Below, piece by piece: positions 25,886 to 34,350 of a stretch of 64,000 nt of DNA. Both the position numbers and the translations under genes were made by a program. Source of the DNA: Desulfogranum japonicum DSM 18378 (GTDB lineage Bacteria > Desulfobacterota > Desulfobulbia > Desulfobulbales > Desulfobulbaceae); the NCBI RefSeq assembly GCF_000429945.1, contig NZ_AUCV01000028.1:1-64000 (forward strand). Direction: 5' to 3'. Position 1 is the stretch's first letter; each line of letters starts with the position of its first letter. A model generated the notes under the pieces. That model was given only the letters and a program-made list of their open reading frames with translations, did no database searches and was not told the origin of the DNA.

Positions 25886-27948
25886 ATGATCTAGCGCAGT
25901 GGCAGGCAAACAATGATCGCTACCTGGGTGCGGCCCTGAGCTGGCTGCGATTAGCCCTGGAACAGCTGGCCAGGCAAGATGGCAGTGAGCCATCCATGGA
26001 GACGGGCCTCTCTGGGGCGGTGCAGGAAAACGAAAAAAACGAGCCGCTTGAAGAGGCTGCGTCTGCAATGAAGAAAGCAGCTTGTACAGAGCCGCCGCCA
26101 GCCCTGGTGATTCTTGGCCAGCGCCTGGGGCTATCAAACTTTGAACAGGAAATCCTGCTGCTCTGTGCCGCCATGGAGTTCGACACCCGCATCCCCGGAC
26201 TCTGTGCCCAGGCCCGGGGAGATGCAGCCAAGCCCTACCCCACCTTTGCCCTGGCCCTGGCCCTTTTTGACCAGCCGACCTGGGAGGCCCTCTCCCCTGA
26301 GCGCCCCTTACGCTACTGGCACCTTATTGAGATCAATCAGCCCCTGGCTGTTCCACTTATCCAGAGCATAGTGCGGGCCGATGAACGGATCGTGCATTAC
26401 CTCAAGGGCTTGAATCAGCTGGATGATCGGCTGGCATCAATGCTCGCCCCTTTTGCCCTCTCTGCCGAGGAAAGTATGCACCTTTCCACCGGGCAACAGC
26501 AGACAGTGGAATCTCTGGAAGCTCTTTTCTGGTCAGATCCCGCAAGTCGCCCAGTGGTGCAACTCACTGGGGTGGACTCCATTTCTAAGCAGCAGGTGGC
26601 TCTGCAGCTGTTTTCCCGCCTGGGTATGCAGGGGTTGCGTCTCCCTGCGGAACTGCTGCCGACAAAGGCTGGCGAGCTGGAAATCCTGGTCAGGCTCTGG
26701 CAACGCGAGGGCATGTTACTGCCCCTTGTTCTCTATCTCGATACCCACGGGCTAGAGGAGGGTGAGGGACAGGCCGAGGGTCAAATAATTTTGAGCAGAT
26801 TCATCGAGCGGTGCGGGCTCCCGGTGCTGCTTGCAACCCGGGAAGCCAGAGCCGGTCTGGACATTGACGCCCCATCTTTTGTCATTCAAAAGCCCCTGCC
26901 CATGGAACAGGCTGCTGCCTGGCAAGAGGTGTTGGGCAAAAATGCTGGAACCCTCCCCCAGAGGCTGGCGGGAGAATTCAACCTCAACCTGCCCACCATC
27001 CACCGGTTCGCACCTGGTGTTCGCCAGGACAACCAAAAGAGCGATACCCCATTGGCGGAACAGCTCTGGCAGTCCTGTCTCCACCGCAGTCGGCCGGCAC
27101 TGGACCGGCTGGCCCAACGAATCCACTGCAAGGCCGATTGGAATCAGTTGGTGCTGCCCGAAGAGGCGCACAAACGCTTACAGGAAATCGCGGCCCAGGT
27201 ACGACAGCGCATCCAGGTCTATGATGGCTGGGGCTTTCGCCGTCGCATGAGCCGCGGCCTGGGCATCAACGCCCTCTTTGGCGGGGAAAGCGGTACGGGC
27301 AAAACCATGGCTGCCGAGGTTCTGGCAGGCGAACTGCAACTGGACCTCTACCGCATCGACCTGTCTGCCGTGGTGAGCAAATATATCGGCGAGACTGAAA
27401 AAAACCTGCGCCGCATCTTTGATGCAGCCGAGGACGGCGGTGTGATCCTACTCTTTGACGAGGCCGATGCTCTATTCGGCAAGCGCAGCGAGGTCAGGGA
27501 CAGCCACGACCGTTACGCCAATATCGAAGTCAACTACCTGTTGCAGCGCATGGAGGCCTTTGGCGGTCTGGCCATTTTAGCCACCAATCTGAAGAGCGCC
27601 CTGGATCAGGCCTTTCTCCGCCGTCTGCGATTCATCGTCTCCTTTGTTTTTCCCGGCAAGACCGAGCGTAAACAGATCTGGCAGCGCATCTTTCCCGAAA
27701 ATGATGCTCACGACCAGCCCGGCACCCCGCTGGACGAACTGGACTATGACCACCTGGCCCGCTTCAACCTTACCGGCGGTAGCATCCAGAATGTGGCCTT
27801 AAACAGCGCTTTTCTCGCAGCCCAGGCCGGTACCCCGGTGACCATGCCGCTGTTGTTCGAGGCGGTACGCACCGAATTTCGCAAACTGGAGAAACCGGTC
27901 AACGAACGGGATTTCCGCCCTGAACCGCTAGAAGGAGGAACACGATGA
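25882..27948 (+). CDS. eCIS AAA+ ATPase (Pvc15-like)
   Basis: 688 residues. The conserved ATPase of extracellular injection systems, thought to load cargo or help assembly. The N-terminal 400 residues are helical and variable; the C-terminal AAA+ module has Walker A GGESGTGKT (residues 467-475), Walker B VILLFDEADALFG (Asp526, Glu527), FGKRSEVRDSHDRYANIEVN, sensor 1 ILATNL and arginine-finger region FLRRLRFIV. All catalytic residues are present. The neighbouring cargo gene fits a role in handling the payload. It shares 4 bp with the genes on either side. Confidence 0.92.
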   Translation: MNDLAQWQANNDRYLGAALSWLRLALEQLARQDGSEPSMETGLSGAVQENEKNEPLEEAASAMKKAACTEPPPALVILGQRLGLSNFEQEILLLCAAMEFDTRIPGLCAQARGDAAKPYPTFALALALFDQPTWEALSPERPLRYWHLIEINQPLAVPLIQSIVRADERIVHYLKGLNQLDDRLASMLAPFALSAEESMHLSTGQQQTVESLEALFWSDPASRPVVQLTGVDSISKQQVALQLFSRLGMQGLRLPAELLPTKAGELEILVRLWQREGMLLPLVLYLDTHGLEEGEGQAEGQIILSRFIERCGLPVLLATREARAGLDIDAPSFVIQKPLPMEQAAAWQEVLGKNAGTLPQRLAGEFNLNLPTIHRFAPGVRQDNQKSDTPLAEQLWQSCLHRSRPALDRLAQRIHCKADWNQLVLPEEAHKRLQEIAAQVRQRIQVYDGWGFRRRMSRGLGINALFGGESGTGKTMAAEVLAGELQLDLYRIDLSAVVSKYIGETEKNLRRIFDAAEDGGVILLFDEADALFGKRSEVRDSHDRYANIEVNYLLQRMEAFGGLAILATNLKSALDQAFLRRLRFIVSFVFPGKTERKQIWQRIFPENDAHDQPGTPLDELDYDHLARFNLTGGSIQNVALNSAFLAAQAGTPVTMPLLFEAVRTEFRKLEKPVNERDFRPEPLEGGTR

Positions 27949-28202
27949 ATATCAACCTCCACATCGAACGTCTGGTATTGGATGGGCTGGAGCTTGGCCC
28001 GGGCCAGGGAGCAAAGGTGCAGGCAGCAGTGGAGGCCGAACTTTCCCGTCTGCTCCAGGAGGGAGGTATTGCTCCAGGGATACAGAACGGCGGAGAGCTG
28101 CCAAGTATCAGGACAAAGCCGCTGCAGGTCAGTAGTTCGACAAGCCCCAACACGTTGGGAGTTCAGATCGCACAGTCTGTCTACGGGGGAATTGGCACAT
28201 GA
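27945..28202 (+). CDS. Small eCIS-associated protein
   Basis: 85 residues, MNINLHIERLVLDGLELGPG at the start, then a short helix (AKVQAAVEAELSRLLQEGG) and a polar tail ending SVYGGIG. Proteins of this size and opening sequence commonly sit between the ATPase and the DUF4157 gene in eCIS operons. I know of no assigned function; its position suggests an adaptor or chaperone for the payload. Four-base overlaps on both sides support translational coupling. Confidence 0.65.
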   Translation: MNINLHIERLVLDGLELGPGQGAKVQAAVEAELSRLLQEGGIAPGIQNGGELPSIRTKPLQVSSSTSPNTLGVQIAQSVYGGIGT

Positions 28203-30622
28203 AGCAAACAACGACTCAAGCAGGAAAGCAACCTGATTCTCTGTGGTCAGGAAGGATTCCCCAGCACGCGGCTGTCCAGCCCCTGTTGGAACATGCACCA
28301 CCTCTGATAGCCTGTACACCGACACCACCGAGGTTACAGGCGAAGTTGAAAATAGGGGAGCCAAATGATCAGTACGAGCAGGAGGCGGATCGGGTCGCCG
28401 ATCAGGTGATGCGGATGCCGGAACCGCAGATGCAACGGAAAGATTGTTCAACTCCAGTCTGCGAGGATCAGGATGAAGAGCAAATCCTGCAGCCCAAATC
28501 TCTAGGAAATAGCAGTGTCACCCATTCGGTCAATCATCCATTGATTCAAAACGTACTTTCCTCACCAGGGCAACCGTTGGATGCGGACATCCGCAGTTTT
28601 ATGGAACCGAGGTTTGGCTGGGACTTCAGTGGGGTACGAGTGCATACGGATCGCCAAGCAGCAAAGTCGGCACAGGTGGTGAATGCTCTAGCATATACAG
28701 TAGGGAAAAATGTAATTTTTGCTAGCGGACAATATTCGCCAAGTACTGGGAATGGGAGACGGCTATTGGGACATGAGTTGTCCCACGTGGTTCAGCAGAA
28801 TAATAAGTCATACGGTTCCACCAATATAAAAATATCCCGACAAAAAGGAAGTTCAAGAGCTAAGGCAACAAAAAAACAAATAAGTACTTTTGTAGCAAAT
28901 AGATTTTTTTATTTGGCATCTCTTGGAAAACGAAAGATAGCGGAAAAAGTCCCCTCAGGTTGGCCTTATAGATCTGACTTGGAAAGGCATTGGAACAACA
29001 CCAAAAAGTATTGGTGGGACGAAGCTGATCAAAAAGTTCGTGTAATCGACGTTAATCGTGATGCAATATCGGCAATACCGTTTATTGAAAAAGTTGCTGA
29101 TTATCAACGACAGTTAAATATAAGCCCATCGGGCAGATTGGATGTTTCAACCGCACAAGCATTATGCTCTATCCCATCCTCGAAAGAGGAAAGACAACCT
29201 ACACAACAACAGCCACAAAAGTTACCTGAGGATGAAGCATTAGAATCAAAAGTTCCCAAAGAAGAAATCCCATTTACGGAAAAGAATGAACAACTTTCTA
29301 GCACAGGTGGCGCTGGTGGTGCTGGTTATCAGTCTTATTCGGGTATACCACCAGGAGCAATGGGGGCAGGGGGAGCCAGTGGAAATATAGTTTCACCTTA
29401 TGAATTGAAAGAACAAGAAAAAGAAGGATTAGCTCTAAATATTCAACAGGCTTTAAAAGGCGAGTTTGAAGAAAATCCCCAACTTGCCTCAATTATAATC
29501 GATACTGCAATAAGCTTAATCCCTTATGTTGATCAGGCAGCAGATGCTCGCGATTTGACAGCGCATGTATACTTTATTGCCTTAAAAAATGACTTCAGTA
29601 CTGGGCGCTGGGTTGGTTTGGCCTTTACGTTGTTTGGTCTTGTTCCAGAAGTTGGGAGTCTTATAAAAGGATTAAGCAAGGTATCAAAAAATGGTGTTAC
29701 AGGAGCCATGGAAATTTTTAGAAAGACTGATGGAATATCACAACTAGTACCAAGACAATTATCTGATAATATAAAAGATATGCTATTAAAGTTTTCACAT
29801 TCCATCGATCAGAACTGGGGCGATTTGGTCGATTTTGGAATACGTAGCTGGGATATACTTTTGCAAAGAGTCATAGATTATTTGAAAAAAGTTCCAGCTT
29901 CAATGGAAGAAACCATTACAAAAATTATGACTGCTTGCAACGAATCTCCAAAGGCTCTTGAGAGAGCCTTTCAAGAGATCAAACCAAAAATTAAAGAAGT
30001 AGTTGAAAATGCATTAGATTTCTTGAGTGAGAAGGCTTTTCCTTCAGGCGGTAAATCTGTTAGTCCGGAACCTATTCCTGTTTATGCTGTTTCTGGATAT
30101 CCAAGCAAAAGTTCTGCCCACCCATCAATAAGTCGAGGCACAACACAATCGTCACCCATTTCTCCTAAAATTAGAAAAGGAGCAACAGCATTAACTAAAG
30201 AAGAATTAATGAATTGTTGGTTGAAAATAAAGAATGACGAAACAAGAAGACTCGAAAAGATTATAGGAAGTACTTGGGTATCGAAAGTATTTTTCACAAC
30301 GGTACTTATAGAGATTGTTGATAAAAATGGAAAAATTGTATTAGTCAAGTCTGGATTCTTCAGAAGAAAATTAGATCCATCTAAAATAGATGGCCTTGGA
30401 GAAGCGATTCACGCTGAAGAAGATGCATTGTTTAAGATTATTGATGCGCTAAAAAAATATGATGATGTAAAAGACGGTTCTATGAAAATAGTTATTGATC
30501 AATTTCCTTGTCAAGCTGATAAGCGAGACTGTGAAAAACTACTTGATGATTTCGCTAAATCAATGAGTTTAAAATACAATGCTTCTGATGATCTTTCCCG
30601 TATACCAAAGAATGTTTTATAA
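28199..30622 (+). CDS. eCIS payload: DUF4157 domain with C-terminal deaminase-like toxin
   Basis: 807 residues. Residues about 40-70 hold an NDQYEQEADRVADQVMRMPE motif and 120-200 the DUF4157 (eCIS core) domain with HELSH (192-196), an HExxH metalloprotease-like site, a common marker of cargo loaded into the tube. Residues 295-325 resemble a peptidoglycan-binding-like repeat (ADYQRQLNISPSGRLDVSTA). Next is a hydrophobic pre-toxin region (IIDTAISLIPYVDQAADARD). The last 130 residues look like a nucleic-acid deaminase: a strand VFFTTVLIEIVDKNGKIVLV, then IHAEEDAL (His738, Glu740) and FPCQADKRDCEKLL (Cys771, Cys778), i.e. HxE plus PC-x6-C for zinc. DNA from about 28,800 on is much more AT-rich than the flanking genes, suggesting transfer of the toxin part. 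No immunity gene is adjacent. Confidence 0.8.
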   Translation: MKQTTTQAGKQPDSLWSGRIPQHAAVQPLLEHAPPLIACTPTPPRLQAKLKIGEPNDQYEQEADRVADQVMRMPEPQMQRKDCSTPVCEDQDEEQILQPKSLGNSSVTHSVNHPLIQNVLSSPGQPLDADIRSFMEPRFGWDFSGVRVHTDRQAAKSAQVVNALAYTVGKNVIFASGQYSPSTGNGRRLLGHELSHVVQQNNKSYGSTNIKISRQKGSSRAKATKKQISTFVANRFFYLASLGKRKIAEKVPSGWPYRSDLERHWNNTKKYWWDEADQKVRVIDVNRDAISAIPFIEKVADYQRQLNISPSGRLDVSTAQALCSIPSSKEERQPTQQQPQKLPEDEALESKVPKEEIPFTEKNEQLSSTGGAGGAGYQSYSGIPPGAMGAGGASGNIVSPYELKEQEKEGLALNIQQALKGEFEENPQLASIIIDTAISLIPYVDQAADARDLTAHVYFIALKNDFSTGRWVGLAFTLFGLVPEVGSLIKGLSKVSKNGVTGAMEIFRKTDGISQLVPRQLSDNIKDMLLKFSHSIDQNWGDLVDFGIRSWDILLQRVIDYLKKVPASMEETITKIMTACNESPKALERAFQEIKPKIKEVVENALDFLSEKAFPSGGKSVSPEPIPVYAVSGYPSKSSAHPSISRGTTQSSPISPKIRKGATALTKEELMNCWLKIKNDETRRLEKIIGSTWVSKVFFTTVLIEIVDKNGKIVLVKSGFFRRKLDPSKIDGLGEAIHAEEDALFKIIDALKKYDDVKDGSMKIVIDQFPCQADKRDCEKLLDDFAKSMSLKYNASDDLSRIPKNVL

Positions 30623-30701
30623 ATTATCAACATATGGATAACTGAGACGTCAGAAACCAACCAGTTTTTTTAGGAAACTCTCGGCAGGGCGAGCGATATA
30701 C

Positions 30702-30720
30702 TTATTAAGGTCCTTAATAA
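30702..30720. promoter_or_regulatory. Perfect palindrome, possible operator
   Basis: TTATTAAGG-T-CCTTAATAA, a perfect 9-bp dyad around one base, in the 179-bp gap after the payload gene and 81 bp before the Pvc7-like gene. The gap is the first real break in the operon, so an internal promoter with an operator is possible. Confidence 0.35.
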
Positions 30721-30801
30721 TCAATGAGTTTGCGGAAAAAAATTACAATCTGTCACCTAAACGGCTTTGATAAATTAGATTCAGCAGAGGAGATATAGAC
30801 C

Positions 30802-31458
30802 ATGCCCACCTTTCCCGGTTCACCCAAACTCCTCAAAGGCGGCATCATCCTGATCGATCCAACCACCGGGACCATGCTGCCCAACGGCATCATCTCGCTG
30901 CAGTATAACCCGGATACCATCAGCCGCACCCTCCAGGTCCAGGGGGCTGGAGGCGAAGGCGGCGACCGCTCCGAGGCCCTGCGCATCAAAGGGCCACCAG
31001 TGGAGACCATTAAACTGGAAGCGGAAATCGACGCTACCGACCAGCTGGAGGCGGCCGATGGTACGGCAGTGGAGGTGGGGCTGCATCCCCAACTGGCCCG
31101 GCTGGAGCTGCTCCTTTATCCCCGCAGTGGACAGCTGCAGGAGAATAACCATTTGGTGGCGTCAGGAAAATTGGAGATCCTACCCATGGAAGCGCCGCTG
31201 ACGCTCTTTATCTGGAGCAGGCAGCGGACCATGCCGGTGCGGATCACCGAGTTCAGTGTTACCGAGGAGGCTTTTGATGCTGCGCTCAACCCGATCCGGG
31301 CCAAGATCAGCCTGGGATTGCGGGTACTCAGTGTCGATGACCTGGGGTTCAGCCACAAAGGCGGTACCCTGTTTATGAATTATCTGGCGAATAAGGAACA
31401 ACTGGCCGGGCGGGCACCGGGCGGGACAACCGCTGCAACCGGCTTTTCAGGATTCTAA
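30802..31458 (+). CDS. eCIS tube-adaptor protein (Pvc7/Afp7 N-domain-like)
   Basis: 218 residues, matching the contractile injection system tube protein family (N-terminal part of Afp7/Pvc7) that joins the tube to the baseplate hub: GGIILIDPTTGTMLPNGIIS, LQYNPDTISRTLQVQ, KGPPVETIKLEAEIDATDQL, HPQLARLELLLYP, and PVRITEFSVTEEAFDAALNP. A GGAGATATAGACC ribosome binding region precedes the ATG. In Afp/PVC this domain is fused to a LysM domain; here LysM is encoded by the next gene. Confidence 0.85.
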   Translation: MPTFPGSPKLLKGGIILIDPTTGTMLPNGIISLQYNPDTISRTLQVQGAGGEGGDRSEALRIKGPPVETIKLEAEIDATDQLEAADGTAVEVGLHPQLARLELLLYPRSGQLQENNHLVASGKLEILPMEAPLTLFIWSRQRTMPVRITEFSVTEEAFDAALNPIRAKISLGLRVLSVDDLGFSHKGGTLFMNYLANKEQLAGRAPGGTTAATGFSGF

Positions 31459-31464
31459 AACAAA

Positions 31465-31528
31465 CAGGTAACCAGTTACACATAGGGGAGATCGTCAAGC
31501 TGAGCCGTCTCCCCTATGAGTAGTTACG
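31465..31528 (-). repeat. Hairpin-repeat family, copy A (inside eCIS operon)
   Basis: Between the Pvc7-like and LysM genes. Contains a perfect 11-bp stem, CATAGGGGAGA (31481-31491) and TCTCCCCTATG (31508-31518), with a 16-nt loop, flanked by GTAACCAGTTAC and GTAGTTACG. Read on the minus strand it starts CGTAACTACTCATAGGGGA, identical over 19 bases to copy B at 41966, and ends TGTAACTGGTTAC against TGTGACTGGTTAC in B. Confidence 0.65.
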
Positions 31529-31552
31529 ACAAAACAATAAAAAGGAGACAGG

Positions 31553-31924
31553 ATGAGCGATCCCCGTGCAGCAATGCTGCAGATGCTCCAGACCGGAGGG
31601 CTGGCCCCCACCTATGTGGCTGGCAACAGTCGCTACAGCGGCATTGATATCGCAACCCTGGAAACGGACCAGGAGGAACCCGTGTCCTACTTTCGCCGCC
31701 GTTTCTGCCCCCAGCCGGAAGACTTAGCCCTGCTCAACGAGCACCAGGTGGTCCAGGGCGACCGGCTGGACAACCTGGCTGCCCAGTATATCGGTGACCC
31801 TGAACAGTTCTGGCAGATCTGCGACGCGAACTGTGCTATGGAACCGGAGGAACTGCTCGAACAGATTGGCCGTCGTCTGCGGATCACCCTGCCCCAGGGA
31901 GTGCCAGGGGGGAATGGTGCATAA
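31553..31924 (+). CDS. eCIS LysM-domain baseplate protein
   Basis: 123 residues. The N-terminal half is specific to eCIS (MSDPRAAMLQMLQTGG, YFRRRFCPQPEDLALL); the C-terminal half is a LysM domain (HQVVQGDRLDNLAAQYIGDP, FWQICDANCAM, GRRLRITLP). In phages and PVC this LysM (gp53-like) domain clamps the hub to the wedge. GGAGACAGG precedes the ATG. Its end overlaps the next start by 11 bp. Confidence 0.88.
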   Translation: MSDPRAAMLQMLQTGGLAPTYVAGNSRYSGIDIATLETDQEEPVSYFRRRFCPQPEDLALLNEHQVVQGDRLDNLAAQYIGDPEQFWQICDANCAMEPEELLEQIGRRLRITLPQGVPGGNGA

Positions 31925-33044
31925 CGGGGTGCAGCTGTCCCTGATGATCGGCCCCTGTGTGCCAGTACCGGCACCTCGGGAGGTCATCGATGCTTTGACC
32001 GGGCTCGAAGTGACCTCCGCATCCGAAGGGCCCAGTGGATTTCAACTGACCTTCAAGCTCAGCGCCCGCTCGCCCCTGCATACCCTCTTTCTGCTCTCTG
32101 CCGGAGCCCCCATCCCCATGATCCGGGTGATCATCCTGGCTACGGTGAACGGGAATGCCGAGGTGCTCATGGACGGGGTAATGACCCACCATGCGGTGAG
32201 CGGCGGCGGAACCGAGGGCACGACCCTGCGCGTCACCGGCGAGGACCTGTCGCGGATTATGGATTACATTGATTTCAGCGGTATTCCCTATCCCTGCCTG
32301 CCTCCGGAAGCGCGGGTTGCAGCTATCATCAGCAAGTATTCCGTTCTGGGAATCATCCCCATGGTGCTGCCCAGTGTCCTGGTCGATATCCCCATCCCGC
32401 TCAACCATATTCCCCAGCATCGCGGGACCGATCTCTGCTATATCCGGCGACTGGCAGAGGAAGTGGGCTATACCTTTTATGTGGCCCCTGGCCCCAGAGC
32501 GGGCCTAAATTTTGCCTACTGGGGGCCTGCCTTTCGCCTGGGCCGATTTCAGCCTTCCCTGAACGTGGATATGGATGCCCATACCAATGTGGAGTCGCTC
32601 AGCTTTGAGTACGATACCGACTCCGCCACCCTGCCCTTTGTCTATCTCCAGGAACCATCAACCAAGGCACCGTTACCCGTCCCCATCCCGGATGTGTCGC
32701 CGCTGAATCCTCCCCTAGGTCTCATCCCACCGATTCCCAAAAAAATCGAGACCTACACCACCGGCACGGCCAAGTACTCTTCTGTTCGTGCAGTACTGGT
32801 GGGTATGGCCAAGCGTGCCAAGACCGCCGAAGCAGTGACCGCCACCGGCACATTACAGGTTGCCCGCTACGGCAGGCTGTTAAAAGCCCGTCGGCTGGTG
32901 GCAGTGCGCGGTGCAGGGCTGGCCTTTGACGGACTCTACTTTGTAAAAAGCGTTACCCACAAAATGAAACGCGGTGAATATAGCCAGGATTTCACCCTGG
33001 TCCGCAACGGCCTGGTTTCAACTATTCGGCAGGTTCCCACATGA
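31914..33044 (+). CDS. eCIS baseplate hub protein (gp27-like, Pvc8 N-domain)
   Basis: 376 residues from the ATG at 31914, preceded by AGGGGGG. It resembles late-control D/gp27 hub proteins: VQLSLMIGPCVPVPAPREVI, FQLTFKLSARSPLHTLFLLS, IRVIILATVNGNAEVLMDGV, GTTLRVTGEDLSRIMDYIDF, YIRRLAEEVGYTFYVAPGP and YFVKSVTHKMKRGEYSQDFT at the C-terminus. In Afp8/Pvc8 and VgrG this is fused to the gp5-type spike, which here is the next gene, overlapping by 4 bp. Confidence 0.85.
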   Translation: MVHNGVQLSLMIGPCVPVPAPREVIDALTGLEVTSASEGPSGFQLTFKLSARSPLHTLFLLSAGAPIPMIRVIILATVNGNAEVLMDGVMTHHAVSGGGTEGTTLRVTGEDLSRIMDYIDFSGIPYPCLPPEARVAAIISKYSVLGIIPMVLPSVLVDIPIPLNHIPQHRGTDLCYIRRLAEEVGYTFYVAPGPRAGLNFAYWGPAFRLGRFQPSLNVDMDAHTNVESLSFEYDTDSATLPFVYLQEPSTKAPLPVPIPDVSPLNPPLGLIPPIPKKIETYTTGTAKYSSVRAVLVGMAKRAKTAEAVTATGTLQVARYGRLLKARRLVAVRGAGLAFDGLYFVKSVTHKMKRGEYSQDFTLVRNGLVSTIRQVPT

Positions 33045-33571
33045 ATGACTGTAAAGAAAAATATTATGGAAAGTATCGGGGGACAGTCGTCCTCAACGAA
33101 GATCCCAAACGCCAGGGACGCATTCAGGTGCTGGTACCCGATGTTTCTGGTATCGCCCTGTCCAACTGGGCCATGCCCTGTGTTCCCATCGGTGGACTGC
33201 AGTCCGGGATCTCCACAGTTCCTCCCATTGGTTCCGGTGTGTGGGTGGAGTTTGAGCAGGGAGATCCAGACTATCCCATCTGGAGCGGAGGCTTCTGGGG
33301 GTCTGCCGCTGATCCACCACCATCCATGCACATGGCGCCCCCGGCAGCACCCAATATCGTTTTGCAAACCATTGGCCAGAATTCCATTACTCTGTTCGGT
33401 GCCCCTGGTGGAGGCATAACCATAAGTGGTGGCCCCATGACCATGCCCCTGAGCCCTAAAATAATGCTTACCCCCGTAGGAATCGAAATTTCTGTAGGCC
33501 TTGCATCTATTAAACTTTCACCCGACGGTCAGGTAAGGATTAACAATAATTCACTATTGGTAATGCCTTGA
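33041..33571 (+). CDS. eCIS spike protein (gp5 OB-fold, Pvc8 C-domain)
   Basis: 176 residues. An OB-fold domain typical of gp5/VgrG: YRGTVVLNEDPKRQGRIQVL, PCVPIGG, IPPIGSGVWVEFEQGDPDYP-like block (here VPPIGSGVWVEFEQGDPDYP) and WSGGFWG. The last 70 residues (ITLFGAPGGGITISGG.., IKLSPDGQVRINNNSLLVMP) look like the start of the beta-helical spike, but much shorter than in VgrG. Together with the hub it makes a split version of Pvc8. Confidence 0.85.
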   Translation: MNDCKEKYYGKYRGTVVLNEDPKRQGRIQVLVPDVSGIALSNWAMPCVPIGGLQSGISTVPPIGSGVWVEFEQGDPDYPIWSGGFWGSAADPPPSMHMAPPAAPNIVLQTIGQNSITLFGAPGGGITISGGPMTMPLSPKIMLTPVGIEISVGLASIKLSPDGQVRINNNSLLVMP

Positions 33572-33663
33572 GATGATCAGGCTCAACTCAAAATACATCC
33601 TGGAAGCAATGCAACAACGTATTCTCATGTTTCCATAACATTCAAAAGAAAAGAGGCGTAACC

Positions 33664-33984
33664 ATGCCCGGGTTTATTCTACATGCAGGGGCCAGTATCA
33701 GCTGTACCCATGGCGGCCAGGCAATACCTGCCGCTCCCCCCGAACCTAATGTATTGGTCTGTGGACAGCCAGTGGTGCCCCAGTCTACCGGGCACACCAT
33801 TACCGGCTGCGCAAATCCTTCCAATGCCGGAGGACCCTGCATCAGGGCCAATTGGTCGACAGCCTCGACCAAGGTGTTGGTCAACTATAAACGGGTGTTG
33901 TTAATGGATAGTCAAGGACTGAGTACACCAACGAATCTTCCGGTGTTTGCACTCGATGCCCAAAAAAAAGTACTTGCTACATAG
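33664..33984 (+). CDS. eCIS PAAR-like spike tip protein
   Basis: 106 residues. Small, Gly- and Cys-rich, with ISCTHGGQAIPAAP, VLVCGQPVV and TGCANPSNAGGPCIRANW, the pattern of the PAAR-like tip protein (Afp10/Pvc10 equivalent) that sharpens the spike and usually binds a metal through His and Cys residues. It lies between the spike and gp25 genes, as expected for the baseplate module. Confidence 0.8.
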   Translation: MPGFILHAGASISCTHGGQAIPAAPPEPNVLVCGQPVVPQSTGHTITGCANPSNAGGPCIRANWSTASTKVLVNYKRVLLMDSQGLSTPTNLPVFALDAQKKVLAT

Positions 33985-33990
33985 ACGGCT

Positions 33991-34350
33991 ATGCATATCG
34001 ACTTTCCTCTTGGATTCGACCACCTGGGCAAAACCGCTGCAACCAGCGATGAAGATCACATCAGGGATATGATCGAGCAGGTACTGTTCACCTCGCCCGG
34101 TGAGCGGGTCAACCGCCCGGATTTCGGCTGCGGCCTGCTACAGATGGTCTTTCATCCCAATAGCCCTGAGCTGGCTGCAGCTACCCAATTTACGGTCCAG
34201 GGCGCGTTGCAGCAGTGGCTGGGGGATCTGATCCAGATAGAGGCAGTAGAGGTTGACTGTGAAGAGGCACGCCTAGGGGTACAGGTGGAGTACGTCATAC
34301 GTACCAGCCAGACACGAAAGAGCGAGCAATTCAACTGGAGTGCAGCATGA
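33991..34350 (+). CDS. eCIS baseplate wedge protein (gp25-like)
   Basis: 119 residues. GPW/gp25 family, the wedge component that starts sheath polymerisation. Core motif: IRDMIEQVLFTSPGERVNRP followed by DFGCGLLQMVFHPNS, containing the conserved GER and F.G..L features, then GALQQWLGDLIQIEAVEV. It ends within the start of the next gene (4-bp overlap). Confidence 0.92.
   Translation: MHIDFPLGFDHLGKTAATSDEDHIRDMIEQVLFTSPGERVNRPDFGCGLLQMVFHPNSPELAAATQFTVQGALQQWLGDLIQIEAVEVDCEEARLGVQVEYVIRTSQTRKSEQFNWSAA

Noticed and set aside
27744-28451. 235-codon minus-strand frame across the ends of the ATPase, small protein and payload genes
   Set aside because: It lies opposite three coupled plus-strand genes and its translation is arginine/serine-rich without a fold signature.
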